Shown: in pieces, positions 35,514 to 42,905 of the stretch
Position numbering within the stretch: the first letter of the stretch is position 1
How the letters are laid out: every line of letters begins with the position of its first letter
Assembly: GCA_964550855.1 (NCBI GenBank)
Contig: CAZKBQ010000003.1
Location: 107,334-171,333 of the forward strand
Direction: 5' to 3'
Length of the DNA: 64,000 bases
Origin: JAGOBP01 sp964550855
Lineage (GTDB): Bacteria; Chloroflexota; Anaerolineae; Fen-1058
Notes under the pieces: model-generated
Database searches by the model: none
The model's input: the letters and a program-made list of their open reading frames with translations, nothing else
What the model was told of the DNA's origin: nothing
Position numbers and translations under genes: made by a program

Positions 35514-36608
35514 ATGGCGGGTGAAGCCAACTTCCAATCCCCAACCTCCAGCCTGCGTGTGGTGGTGGCCATGAGCGGCGGCGTCGATAGTTCCGTCGCG
35601 GCGGCGCTGCTGCGAGATCAGGGCTATGATGTGGTGGGCTTGATGTTGAAGCTGTGGAGCGACGGCGATGACGGTCGCGCCAACCGGTGCTGCACGCCTG
35701 CCGACGTGGAAGCCGCGCGCTCGATCGCGCGGCAGCTGGACATTCCGTTTTACCTGGTCAACATTGCGGATACGTTCAAATCAACCGTGGTCGATTATTT
35801 CGTTGGCGAGTACGTGGCGGGCCGCACGCCCAACCCGTGCCTGATGTGCAATCGCCACATCCGCTACGAAGTGCTGCTCAACAAAGCGCTGGGGCTCGGC
35901 GCGCACTATCTGGCCACCGGCCACTACGCGCGCGTGCGCCAGATCGACGGTGTCTATCAGCTGCTGCGCGGCGTGGACCTCAACAAAGATCAATCATACG
36001 TGCTCAGCGTGTTGGGGCAGCGGGAACTGTCACACGCGCTGTGGCCGCTGGGTGAGCTGACCAAGCCGCAAGTACGTGAACTGGCGGGGCGGTATAACCT
36101 ATCGGTGGCCGAGAAGGCCGAAAGCCAGGATTTGTGTTTTCTGGCCGATGGCGACTATCGATCTTTCCTCACGCGGCACGCGCCCGCCGGCTCAATCCGG
36201 CCCGGCGCCATCCGCACGACGGCGGGCGAGGTGATTGGACAACATCAAGGTTTGCCGTTCTACACCATCGGCCAGCGCAAGGGGCTGGGCATTGCGGCGC
36301 CCGAACCGTTGTATGTCATCGCGCTGGAACCGGCCGATAACAGCGTGATCGTGGGCACACGCAACGAATTGGGGCGTACTGAATGTGCGGCGCGCAAGAT
36401 GCACTACGTCAGCGGCATCGCTCCGGCTGCGCCATTTAGAGCGACGGCGAAAATTCGCTATAAGGCACGTGAAGCGGCGGTCACGGTTTATCCCGATCGG
36501 GCGTCGGCGCGCGTCGAGTTCGACGAGCCGCAGCGCGACATCACGCCGGGGCAGGGGCTGGTGTTGTACGACGGCGAAGTCGTCATCGGGCAGGGGATTA
36601 TTGCGTAA
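35514..36608 (+). CDS. mnmA: tRNA-specific 2-thiouridylase
   Basis: 364 residues. ATP-pyrophosphatase motif MSGGVDSSVAA (residues 20-30), GRTPNPCLMCNRHIRYE with the first catalytic Cys (about 103-119), ATGHYARV and AEKAESQDLCFLADGDY with the second Cys (about 198-214). MnmA activates U34 of tRNA-Lys, -Glu and -Gln and replaces its 2-oxygen by sulfur from a persulfide carrier. It is 48 bp downstream of the cysteine desulfurase, matching its need for persulfide sulfur. A hairpin and heptameric arrays follow the stop. Confidence 0.97.
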   Translation: MAGEANFQSPTSSLRVVVAMSGGVDSSVAAALLRDQGYDVVGLMLKLWSDGDDGRANRCCTPADVEAARSIARQLDIPFYLVNIADTFKSTVVDYFVGEYVAGRTPNPCLMCNRHIRYEVLLNKALGLGAHYLATGHYARVRQIDGVYQLLRGVDLNKDQSYVLSVLGQRELSHALWPLGELTKPQVRELAGRYNLSVAEKAESQDLCFLADGDYRSFLTRHAPAGSIRPGAIRTTAGEVIGQHQGLPFYTIGQRKGLGIAAPEPLYVIALEPADNSVIVGTRNELGRTECAARKMHYVSGIAPAAPFRATAKIRYKAREAAVTVYPDRASARVEFDEPQRDITPGQGLVLYDGEVVIGQGIIA

Positions 36609-36631
36609 GCGGACAGTGCGGGACGCGCAGC

Positions 36632-36689
36632 GTGAAACGTGAAGCGTGAAACGTAAAGCGTGAAACGTGAAGCGTAAAGCGTAAAACGT
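36632..36689. repeat. Heptameric tandem repeat (GTGAAAC)n
   Basis: Eight exact-phase 7-bp units: GTGAAAC, GTGAAGC, GTGAAAC, GTAAAGC, GTGAAAC, GTGAAGC, GTAAAGC, GTAAAAC, then GT. The last 9 bp (36681-36689) pair with ACGTTTTAC at 36709-36717 to form a hairpin downstream of mnmA. Confidence 0.92.
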
Positions 36690-36715
36690 ACTTGGACCAA
36701 TCAGTATCACGTTTT

Positions 36716-36745
36716 ACTCATTACTCATCACTCATCACTCATCAC
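36716..36745. repeat. Heptameric tandem repeat (ACTCATC)n
   Basis: Units ACTCATT, ACTCATC, ACTCATC, ACTCATC, AC directly precede the ATG at 36750. The unit is the reverse complement of the GTGATGA unit at 4390-4438. Confidence 0.9.
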
Positions 36746-36749
36746 ACCC

Positions 36750-36995
36750 ATGTCTCCATCCTTGATCGTCTCATTGCTGATCGCGGCCGGACTGGCCCTG
36801 GTCTATCACGTGTGGCGGGGCGGCGGTTTCGCGCGGTTGGTCATCACGCTCGTGGCGGCAGCGGCGGGCTTTCTGGCCGGACAGCTGGCCGCGCAGTTGT
36901 TGGGCTGGCAGCTGCTGATGCTGGGTGAAGTCCATCTGGCCGAGGGCCTCATCGGCGCGTTGATCGCCATCGTCATTGTCAATCGTCCCGATTGA
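36750..36995 (+). CDS. Small hydrophobic membrane protein
   Basis: 81 residues with three hydrophobic stretches (about 3-19, 27-50 and 63-78), separated by WRGGGFAR and GEVHLAEG. The pattern recalls small GlsB/YeaQ-like or DUF-type membrane proteins, but no family can be named. The heptameric array immediately upstream leaves no clear ribosome binding site. Confidence 0.6.
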   Translation: MSPSLIVSLLIAAGLALVYHVWRGGGFARLVITLVAAAAGFLAGQLAAQLLGWQLLMLGEVHLAEGLIGALIAIVIVNRPD

Positions 36996-37039
36996 AGCGG
37001 GAAGCGGTGCGGCGTCTAGTCAATGGTTTTGAACCATGC

Positions 37040-37045
37040 TATAAT
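37040..37045 (+). promoter_or_regulatory. -10 box with adjacent inverted repeat
   Basis: TATAAT is followed by CGCGCC and lies 16 bp before the ATG at 37062. ATGGTT-TTG-AACCAT (37023-37037) sits directly upstream and could be an operator. Confidence 0.5.
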
Positions 37046-37061
37046 CGCGCCTGAGGCCAGC

Positions 37062-37523
37062 ATGAGCGAAGCGACTCCCGGCAACTCGACACCCCCACCC
37101 TCGACCAACCGCCTGCCTGACGAATTTGTCCAGGAACAGACCAAAACGCGGCAGACCCGTCGTCGCATGACGATCGTCGGCGTGGTGGCCGGTGTGGTGC
37201 TGCTGCTGATCATCGCCGGTTTCGTGTGGATGATCAGCGCGGGCGTCACCGGCGTCGTGCGCGACATCGTCATCATCCTGCTGGCGGTTGAGGCGCTGCT
37301 GCTGGTGGGGCTGACGCTGTATCTGGTGGTGCAGATGACGCTGCTGGTGCAGATGATGCGTCGCGAACTGATGCCGCTGGTCAAGTCGGCGCAAGAGACG
37401 GTCAATTCGGCGCGCGGCACCACGGCGTTTGTCGGCCAGAAGATCGTCAAGCCCACGGCGGAAGCGTCGGCGAATGTGGCGCGCGTGACGCGCATGTTTC
37501 AAGTGCTGTTCAGGGGCAAGTAA
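37062..37523 (+). CDS. Two-span membrane protein with helical C-terminus
   Basis: 153 residues. A polar N-terminus rich in Pro, Thr and Arg (about 1-40) precedes two hydrophobic segments (about 42-64 and 70-95). An amphipathic helical tail follows, with VKSAQETVNSARGTTAFVGQ, resembling the DUF948/apolipophorin-like arrangement of general-stress proteins. The next gene is a YtxH-like protein, often found with DUF948 proteins in Firmicutes, which supports this reading. The start at 37062 is chosen because the -10 lies within any longer version. Confidence 0.68.
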   Translation: MSEATPGNSTPPPSTNRLPDEFVQEQTKTRQTRRRMTIVGVVAGVVLLLIIAGFVWMISAGVTGVVRDIVIILLAVEALLLVGLTLYLVVQMTLLVQMMRRELMPLVKSAQETVNSARGTTAFVGQKIVKPTAEASANVARVTRMFQVLFRGK

Positions 37524-37535
37524 CCCGCGGGTTAC
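37520..37535. promoter_or_regulatory. 16-bp perfect palindrome at a gene junction
   Basis: GTAACCCGCGGGTTAC overlaps the stop codon of the two-span protein gene and precedes the AAAGGAG of the YtxH-like gene. It could be an operator or an RNA hairpin that affects the downstream ribosome binding site; the role is inferred only from symmetry. Confidence 0.4.
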
Positions 37536-37558
37536 GCACATGAAAGGAGTTGAGCATT

Positions 37559-37966
37559 ATGAGCGAACAATCTGGCGGTGAAACAGGCGCATTCCTGGCC
37601 GGCTTTATCCTGGGCGGCCTGGTGGGCGCAGCCGTGGCGTTGATTATGGCGCCGTCTTCAGGTACGGAGACGCGCAAACAGCTTGTCGATCGCGGCATGG
37701 AGCTGCGCGGGCAGGCCGAATCGCGGTTGGAGGAGGCGCGCAAGCGCGCCGATGAAGTGGCGGCCCAGGCGCGGGCGCGCGCCGAGCAGGCAGCCGAAGA
37801 GGCCCGCAAGCGCGCCGAGGAATTGCAGGAGCGCGGCCGGGTCATCCTGGAAGAACAGAAGTCCAAGATTCAGTCGGCCGTCAGTCACGCCGAAGACACA
37901 GCCGGCGAAGCAGCGGCGGACACCCCGGCCGATGTGTCGCCCAACGGCGAAGCGCCCGCCGCGTAA
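37559..37966 (+). CDS. YtxH-domain protein
   Basis: 135 residues. The YtxH motif is plain: FLAGFILGGLVGAAVALIMAPSSG (one membrane-associated Gly-rich segment, about 9-32, quoted here as part only: GGLVGAAVALIMAPSSG), then TRKQLVDRG. A long highly charged coiled coil follows (about 45-105) with Ala/Glu/Arg heptads. YtxH proteins are general-stress proteins of unknown mechanism. AAAGGAG lies 9 nt before the ATG. A strong terminator follows. Confidence 0.85.
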   Translation: MSEQSGGETGAFLAGFILGGLVGAAVALIMAPSSGTETRKQLVDRGMELRGQAESRLEEARKRADEVAAQARARAEQAAEEARKRAEELQERGRVILEEQKSKIQSAVSHAEDTAGEAAADTPADVSPNGEAPAA

Positions 37967-37986
37967 TTTCCCGTTTATCCTCACTC

Positions 37987-38023
37987 AAGGCTCCGGTGAA
38001 GGTCCTTCGCCGGAGCCTTTGTA
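37987..38023 (+). terminator. Rho-independent terminator after the YtxH-like gene
   Basis: AAGGCTCCGG (37987-37996) pairs with CCGGAGCCTT (38010-38019); the inner GAAGG/CCTTC extends the stem. TTTGTATTT follows. Confidence 0.85.
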
Positions 38024-38164
38024 TTTGCCGCGCCGACAGAACTTTCTGAGCGAATTTTCAGGTGATTTTAATGTCGGCCGTCATGATTGGGTGTAAACTG
38101 GCATCCGGCTTTCAGTGCGCCGGCTGGCAGCTCAAGGGTGCGCTGTACGGCGAGGAGGTGCGAT

Positions 38165-38410
38165 ATGGAACTGGGAGCGCCGGAACTTCTAATCATCTTG
38201 GTGATTGTCGTCCTGTTGTTTGGGGTGGGCCGCGTCGGCCAGATCGGCGGCGAGCTGGGCCGCGGTATCCGCGAATTTCGCCGCGGGTTGGCGGGTGATG
38301 ATGCGCCGCCCTCGAACGCATCGTCATCGAGCAAACCATCGGCCGACGATCACTCGACCGGCGGCGTGCCGTCATCGGGCGCGCCGGGATCGGGTGCACC
38401 TTCGGCGTGA
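38165..38410 (+). CDS. tatA: Sec-independent translocase protein TatA/TatE
   Basis: 81 residues. Typical TatA architecture: a short N-terminus, one membrane helix (about 5-21, PELLIILVIVVLLFGVGR), a Gly hinge, an amphipathic helix (GQIGGELGRGIREFRRGL, about 22-42) and a flexible Ser/Pro tail. TatA oligomerises to form the pore that exports folded proteins. The hinge FGxxxxPxxxxxLG is modified (FGVGRVGQIGGELG). tatB/tatC are not adjacent. GAGGAGGTG precedes the ATG, and a terminator follows. Confidence 0.92.
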   Translation: MELGAPELLIILVIVVLLFGVGRVGQIGGELGRGIREFRRGLAGDDAPPSNASSSSKPSADDHSTGGVPSSGAPGSGAPSA

Positions 38411-38439
38411 ACCGATCACTCTGTTCAAACTGTCCATCA

Positions 38440-38478
38440 TAACTCTGGCGAACAACTTTTCGCCAGAGTTATTTTTTT
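38440..38478 (+). terminator. Rho-independent terminator after tatA
   Basis: A perfect 13-bp stem (38440-38452 with 38459-38471) and a 6-nt loop are followed by TTTTTTT. Confidence 0.93.
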
Positions 38479-38494
38479 GCGGCAAGGCGGGCTT

Positions 38495-38547
38495 TTAATG
38501 ACGGCTAACAGTCGTTTAACGTACATTTAAGCCGGTCGATCTATACC
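38495..38547 (+). promoter_or_regulatory. Pho-box-like direct repeat and -10 of the DUF4352-like lipoprotein gene
   Basis: Hexamers TTAATG (38495), CTAACA (38505), TTAACG (38516) and TTAAGC (38527) have spacings of 10, 11 and 11 bp. TATACC follows 9 bp later (38542-38547). Order, spacing and -10 distance equal those at htrA (14121-14173). Confidence 0.65.
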
Positions 38548-38612
38548 GTCTGCTGGTCGGGAAGAGAAGCCACACCCGGCCAAATGCACCACTTAAACAA
38601 GGAGAAGAGACC

Positions 38613-39278
38613 ATGTTCAAGCGATACCCGCTGTCACGTTATACGCTGTTGCTTGTTGTGGCGGCATTGGGTGTGCTGCTGGCGGCCTGCGCCGCGCCGG
38701 CGGCTCCGGCTCCGCAGACCGGCGCCCAGGTGCCCGCGCTGCCCAGCCTGGAAGCCACGACTGTACCGCCGGTGGCCAACACACCGGCTCCGACCACACC
38801 GCCCGAGGTGACGCCCACTCAGGCGCCGGCCACAACCATGCCCACTGTCGCGCCAACTGCCGCGCCGACCGTTGCACCCACCCCCGTGGCGATCTCGGCG
38901 ACCATTGGCGTGGCCGAACAAGTGGCCGATCTGCAAATATTGCCGCAGCAGGTGACGCGCGCCAGCCAGCTGGGCGCGAACAAGCCGAAGAGCGGCGATA
39001 CTTATCTGGTGGTGACGATCTCGCTCACCAACACCAGCCAGACCGATGATGTTCAATTCGATCCGGCTACGTTCGTGATCAACGACGCGACCGCCAACAA
39101 GACTTATCCGGCCGCGACGCTGACGGCGCAGACCGACGAACTGACGGCGCAGACCTTGAAGCCCGGCGCGAAGCTGGACGGCAAGCTGATCTTTGAAGTT
39201 CCGCAGGCGACCGCCGACAAGCTGGAGCTGGAGCTCAGCACGGCCACGCACATCGTCTATTGGACCATCGGCGCGTGA
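38613..39278 (+). CDS. DUF4352-like surface lipoprotein
   Basis: 221 residues. A lipoprotein signal peptide ends in the lipobox LLAAC (Cys about 27). A Pro/Thr/Ala linker (about 28-90) follows, then an immunoglobulin-like beta domain. That domain matches DUF4352 in pattern: YLVVTISLTNTSQTDDVQF, FVINDATANKTYPA, LKPGAKLDGKLIFEVP. DUF4352 proteins are exported, often stress-associated proteins of unknown role. AAGGAG precedes the ATG. Its promoter shares the Pho-box-like array of htrA, pointing to a common envelope or phosphate response. Confidence 0.88.
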   Translation: MFKRYPLSRYTLLLVVAALGVLLAACAAPAAPAPQTGAQVPALPSLEATTVPPVANTPAPTTPPEVTPTQAPATTMPTVAPTAAPTVAPTPVAISATIGVAEQVADLQILPQQVTRASQLGANKPKSGDTYLVVTISLTNTSQTDDVQFDPATFVINDATANKTYPAATLTAQTDELTAQTLKPGAKLDGKLIFEVPQATADKLELELSTATHIVYWTIGA

Positions 39279-39296
39279 GCGCCGCCCTCAAACGCC

Positions 39297-39325
39297 CAAC
39301 GCCCCGCTTAATCGGCGGGGCGTTG
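39297..39325. terminator. GC-rich hairpin between convergent genes
   Basis: CAACGCCCCGC (39297-39307) pairs with GCGGGGCGTTG (39315-39325). T-runs are weak on both sides, so termination is plausible but not certain. Confidence 0.55.
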
Positions 39326-39345
39326 GGGTTGATTAAGGGCAAATA

Positions 39346-40923
39346 CTAACGAAGCCGGCGCAGCGCCCGCGGCAGAAAATCTGCCAGGTCGCCCGCCAGC
39401 ACGCCAGCCGCGCCGATCTCCCGTCGCGCCAGTTCGCCGGCCGCGCCATGCAGATACGCGCCGCCGATCGCCGCCTCAAACGCCGCCAGTCCCTGTGACA
39501 CCAGCGCCGCAATCGTGCCTGCCAGCACATCGCCGCTGCCGGCGGTGGCTAGCGCGGGATTGGCAAACGGCATCAGGATCGATCGGCCGTCGGGCGCGGC
39601 GATCACCGTAAACGCGCCCTTCAAGACGACGACGTGTCCCCAGAGTTTGGCATACTCGATCGCGCTTCCAACCCGATCGGCCTCAATCGCCTTCAGGCTC
39701 AACCTGGTCAGCCGCGCCATTTCGCCGGGATGCGGCGTCAGGATGGCCGTCGGCCTGACGTGCGTCCACCAGTGATCGATCTGGGCGAGGCAGTTCAGCG
39801 CGTCCGCGTCCAGCACCAGCGGGCCGCTCAACTCTGGCTGCAAAATCGCTTCGATGAACGGTCGGGCCTCTTGAGTCAACCCCGGTCCGATCAAAACCGC
39901 TTCGTAATCTTCGATCAGTTTACGCACTTCGGCGGCGGCGGTCGCGCTCAACACCCCCGATTGATCCGGCAGCGGCCGAAAGGTCGCCTCGTCGATCTTG
40001 CTCGCCATGACGGCGTGAATCGATTGTGGCGTTGCCAGCGTCACCAGGCCCGCGCCCGCGCGATAGGCCGCCGTCGCCGCCAATACGGGCGCGCCCGTAT
40101 ACAGCACCGAGCCGGACACGATGAGCGTCTTGCCGAAGGTGCCCTTGTGCGCGCTGGCCGGTCGGTTGGGCAGCAGCGATCGGATCAATGCCGGGTCGGC
40201 CAGCTCGAGCGTGACATCTTCGGCCAACTTCAGATCCGTGCCGATGTCGGCTACGATCAACTCGCCGCCCGCGCCCGCGCCCGGAAAGCGCGTGTGGCCG
40301 AGCTTGGGATAGGCAAAGGTCACGCTCACGTCGGCAGGCACGGTCAATGAATCGAGCTCGCCGGTGTCGTAGTTCAGGCCGGTCGGCCCGTCGACGGCGA
40401 CGATTAACGGCGCCTGAGGTGCAGGCTCGGGCCAGGCCGGATTGCTGAGATCAGACGCCGCGCTGCGGCGCTCGGCCACCGCGCCGGCGACGGCGTTCAG
40501 TAGTTTTGCTAATTCGCCGGTGATGGGCCGGCTGGCGCCGGTGCCCAGCAGCGCATCGACCAGCACGTCGCAGTTGCCCAGCCACAGCCGCAGAATCCGC
40601 AGCCCGCGATCGTCGGCCAGGTTCGCCAGGAAGACGCCGCGTTCGCGCAGCGCCGCGGTGTGTTCATCCTCGCGCGGCTTCAGCAGGTACGCGCCGATCT
40701 GCGCGCCCGCGTCGTGCAGGTGACGCGCGGCCACCAGCCCATCACCGCCGTTGTTGCCCGGCCCGACGAGGATCAAAACCCGTCGGCCGCGTATGTCCAA
40801 TCGGGTCTGGATGACGCGCGCCACCGCGCCGCCCGCGCGTTCCATCATCGCGGCATAGCTGTGCCCCTGCGCATCGGACGCCGCTTCGATGCGGCGCATT
40901 TGCTCAACCGTGACAATTTTCAT
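39346..40923 (-). CDS. nnr: Bifunctional NAD(P)H-hydrate epimerase / ADP-dependent dehydratase
   Basis: 525 residues. The N-terminal YjeF_N epimerase domain has GPGNNGGDGLVAARHL (about 53-68) and VDALLGTGASRPI (about 124). The C-terminal ribokinase-like dehydratase has HKGTFGKTLIVSGS (about 257), LTPHPGEMARL (about 410) and the catalytic loop TAGSGDVLAGTIAALVSQG (about 462). The enzyme repairs hydrated NADH/NADPH. An in-frame extension upstream exists, but MKIVTVEQM at 40923 is the usual family start. It lies 44 bp downstream of glmS. Confidence 0.96.
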   Translation of the reverse strand: MKIVTVEQMRRIEAASDAQGHSYAAMMERAGGAVARVIQTRLDIRGRRVLILVGPGNNGGDGLVAARHLHDAGAQIGAYLLKPREDEHTAALRERGVFLANLADDRGLRILRLWLGNCDVLVDALLGTGASRPITGELAKLLNAVAGAVAERRSAASDLSNPAWPEPAPQAPLIVAVDGPTGLNYDTGELDSLTVPADVSVTFAYPKLGHTRFPGAGAGGELIVADIGTDLKLAEDVTLELADPALIRSLLPNRPASAHKGTFGKTLIVSGSVLYTGAPVLAATAAYRAGAGLVTLATPQSIHAVMASKIDEATFRPLPDQSGVLSATAAAEVRKLIEDYEAVLIGPGLTQEARPFIEAILQPELSGPLVLDADALNCLAQIDHWWTHVRPTAILTPHPGEMARLTRLSLKAIEADRVGSAIEYAKLWGHVVVLKGAFTVIAAPDGRSILMPFANPALATAGSGDVLAGTIAALVSQGLAAFEAAIGGAYLHGAAGELARREIGAAGVLAGDLADFLPRALRRLR

Positions 40924-40967
40924 GGGAACTACTGACTCCACGCCGGGCGCGGTGCGGGCCGCGCGCT

Positions 40968-42758
40968 TCAATCCACGGTCAGTGTCTTGCTCAGATTGCG
41001 CGGAAAATCAGGATCATAGCCGCGCGCCACGCTGATCTGATACGACAGCAGCTGCAGCGGCAGCACCGACAGGATGGGGCCGAACAGCGGCCCGCTGCGT
41101 GGCAGCGTAATCAGATCGTGGGCGTTGGCGCGCAGGCGCTCGTCGTCTTCGCCGATGGCGATGGCGCGCCCGCCCCGGCACGTCGTCTCGTTGATGCCGC
41201 TCACCAGCAGCGGCACATCGTCCGGCCCGGTGACGAAGATCACCGGATAATCGTCGCGCACCGCCGACAGCGGGCCATGCTTGAATTCGGTGGAGAGCAT
41301 GCCTTCGCAGTGCGCGTAAGTGATCTCCTTCAATTTTAACGCGCCTTCCAGGGCGATGGGATACGTTGTGCCGTAGCCCAGGCAGTACAGATCATCCCAC
41401 GCGGTTAACGCGGGCGCGATGGCCGCCACCTGCGGCTCAATCATCTCAAGCGTCTGTTCAATGAGTCCGGGCAGGCGCGCCAGTTCGGCGGTGGAGCGCC
41501 GGCCCAGCCGCAGCGCCAGATACAAGAAGGCGATGACCTGATTGGTGAACGTCTTGGTGGCGGGCACGCTGATCTCGTAGCCGCAGCCCATGGGCAGGGC
41601 GATCTCGCTCTCATTCATCAACGTGGAGCCGATGACGTTGACTAGGCTGAGCGCCGTCAGCCCGCGCGGCTGCGCGGCGTGCAGGGCGTTGAGCACATCT
41701 TTGGTTTCACCGCTCTGGCTGACGAAGATGCCCACATCGTCCGGGCCGACGGCGGGCAGATATTGTGGCATGAACTGCGGCGCAAGGATCGGGATGGCGG
41801 GCCGCTCGGCCAGCTGCGCGAGGTACACCGCGCCCAATAAGCACGCATGATAACTCGTGCCGCAGCCGATGAGATACAGATTCCGGGCGTTCTTCACCCG
41901 ATCGAGAAACGGCGCCACCAGCGGCGACGCTTCAAGCAGGTGCAGCAGCTCGCCCGCCACCTGTGGCTGCTCGTGAATCTCTTTGAGCATGAAGTGATCA
42001 TAGCCGCCTTTTTGCGCGGCGGCCATGCTCTCGGTAATCGTCTCTGGCGCGCGATCGAGCCACGCGCCGTCGCTTACCCGGACGAGATCGATGCGATCGG
42101 GTTGCAGAATGACGATCTCGCCGTCGTTGATGCGCACGATGCGGTTGGTCAACGGCAGGATCGATGGCAGATCCGACGAGACGCACGCGGCTCCATCGGC
42201 CAGCCCGGCCACCAACCCCGAGCCTTTTTTGATGGCGTACAACTTATCATCGTCGGCGCGGCCGATGACGAAAGCGTAGTCGCCTTCCAGATCGGCGTAG
42301 GCGCGGCGAATGGCGTCGATCATGTCGCAGCCGCGTTTGAGGTAGCGCTCCACGGCGTGCACGCACGATTCGCCGTCGTTCATCGAGCGCACGGTCAGGC
42401 CTTCGGCCTCGAACTGCCGGCGCAGCTGCACGTTGTTGACGACGTTGCCGTTGTGCGCGCCCACCATGCCGCCGTCCGAATCAAGGTGAGGCTGGGCGTT
42501 GATTTGTGACGGCACGCCGAAGGTGGCCCAGCGCAGCTGCACCATGCCGCGTCGGCCCGTCATCGCCGCGAAGTCCAATCGGGCGGCCACCGCGTCCACT
42601 TTGCCCACGTCCTTGCGCAGATCGATGTGGCCGGTTGCATCCAGCGTCGCGCAGCCCACCGAATCATAGCCGCGATACGACAGGCGTCGCGCCGCCTCGA
42701 TCAAAATGGGGCCGAGCGCCTGCTCAGTTTGCGTAATGATGCCAAAGATGCCGCACAT
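40968..42758 (-). CDS. glmS: Glutamine-fructose-6-phosphate aminotransferase (isomerizing)
   Basis: 596 residues, full length. The N-terminal Ntn glutaminase starts MCGIFGI with nucleophile Cys2, followed by RLSYRGYDSVG. Two SIS sugar-isomerase domains follow (GCGTSYHACLLGAVY near 297 and CLGYGTTYPIALEGALKLKE near 457). The end is QLLSYQISVARGYDPDFPRNLSKTLTVD-like (quoted in part: RGYDPDFPRNLSKT). It makes glucosamine-6-phosphate for peptidoglycan. GAGG precedes the ATG and TATAAT lies at 42803-42808. No glmS ribozyme is evident. Confidence 0.96.
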   Translation of the reverse strand: MCGIFGIITQTEQALGPILIEAARRLSYRGYDSVGCATLDATGHIDLRKDVGKVDAVAARLDFAAMTGRRGMVQLRWATFGVPSQINAQPHLDSDGGMVGAHNGNVVNNVQLRRQFEAEGLTVRSMNDGESCVHAVERYLKRGCDMIDAIRRAYADLEGDYAFVIGRADDDKLYAIKKGSGLVAGLADGAACVSSDLPSILPLTNRIVRINDGEIVILQPDRIDLVRVSDGAWLDRAPETITESMAAAQKGGYDHFMLKEIHEQPQVAGELLHLLEASPLVAPFLDRVKNARNLYLIGCGTSYHACLLGAVYLAQLAERPAIPILAPQFMPQYLPAVGPDDVGIFVSQSGETKDVLNALHAAQPRGLTALSLVNVIGSTLMNESEIALPMGCGYEISVPATKTFTNQVIAFLYLALRLGRRSTAELARLPGLIEQTLEMIEPQVAAIAPALTAWDDLYCLGYGTTYPIALEGALKLKEITYAHCEGMLSTEFKHGPLSAVRDDYPVIFVTGPDDVPLLVSGINETTCRGGRAIAIGEDDERLRANAHDLITLPRSGPLFGPILSVLPLQLLSYQISVARGYDPDFPRNLSKTLTVD

Positions 42759-42802
42759 GGAACCTCGCAGAGGTGGAGAAGATGGAAAGAGTCAGGGCAA
42801 TA

Positions 42803-42808
42803 ATTATA
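42803..42808 (-). promoter_or_regulatory. -10 box of glmS
   Basis: TATAAT on the minus strand, preceded by CCGCGC, lies about 45 bp before the glmS ATG. Confidence 0.5.
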
Positions 42809-42825
42809 GCGCGGAATACGGGGGC

Positions 42826-42866
42826 GTAAAACGTGAGGCGTAAGCGTGAAACGCAAAACGTGGCGC
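42826..42866. repeat. Heptameric repeat (GTRAAAC)n between aldehyde dehydrogenase and glmS
   Basis: Units GTAAAAC, GTGAGGC, GTAAGC (6 bp), GTGAAAC, GCAAAAC, GTGGCGC. They are related to the array at 36632. A second short array (CGCTCGT, CACTCCT, CACTCTT, 42893-42913) covers the aldehyde dehydrogenase stop codon. Confidence 0.8.
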
Positions 42867-42892
42867 ATAACTTTGGGTCACGCGCCACGTTT
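42856..42892 (-). terminator. Terminator after the aldehyde dehydrogenase gene
   Basis: AAACGTGGCGC (42856-42866) pairs with GCGCCACGTTT (42882-42892). On the minus strand the stem is followed by TGCGTTTC. It is 14 bp beyond the stop. Confidence 0.7.
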
Positions 42893-42905
42893 CGCTCGTC
42901 ACTCC

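Noticed and set aside
36632..36745. Heptameric arrays as a CRISPR or replication iteron
   Set aside because: Units are 7 bp without spacers, vary in sequence and occur at many loci; no initiator gene is nearby.
42759..42830. glmS ribozyme upstream of glmS
   Set aside because: The leader is under 60 nt and occupied by the -10; no ribozyme core sequence is visible.
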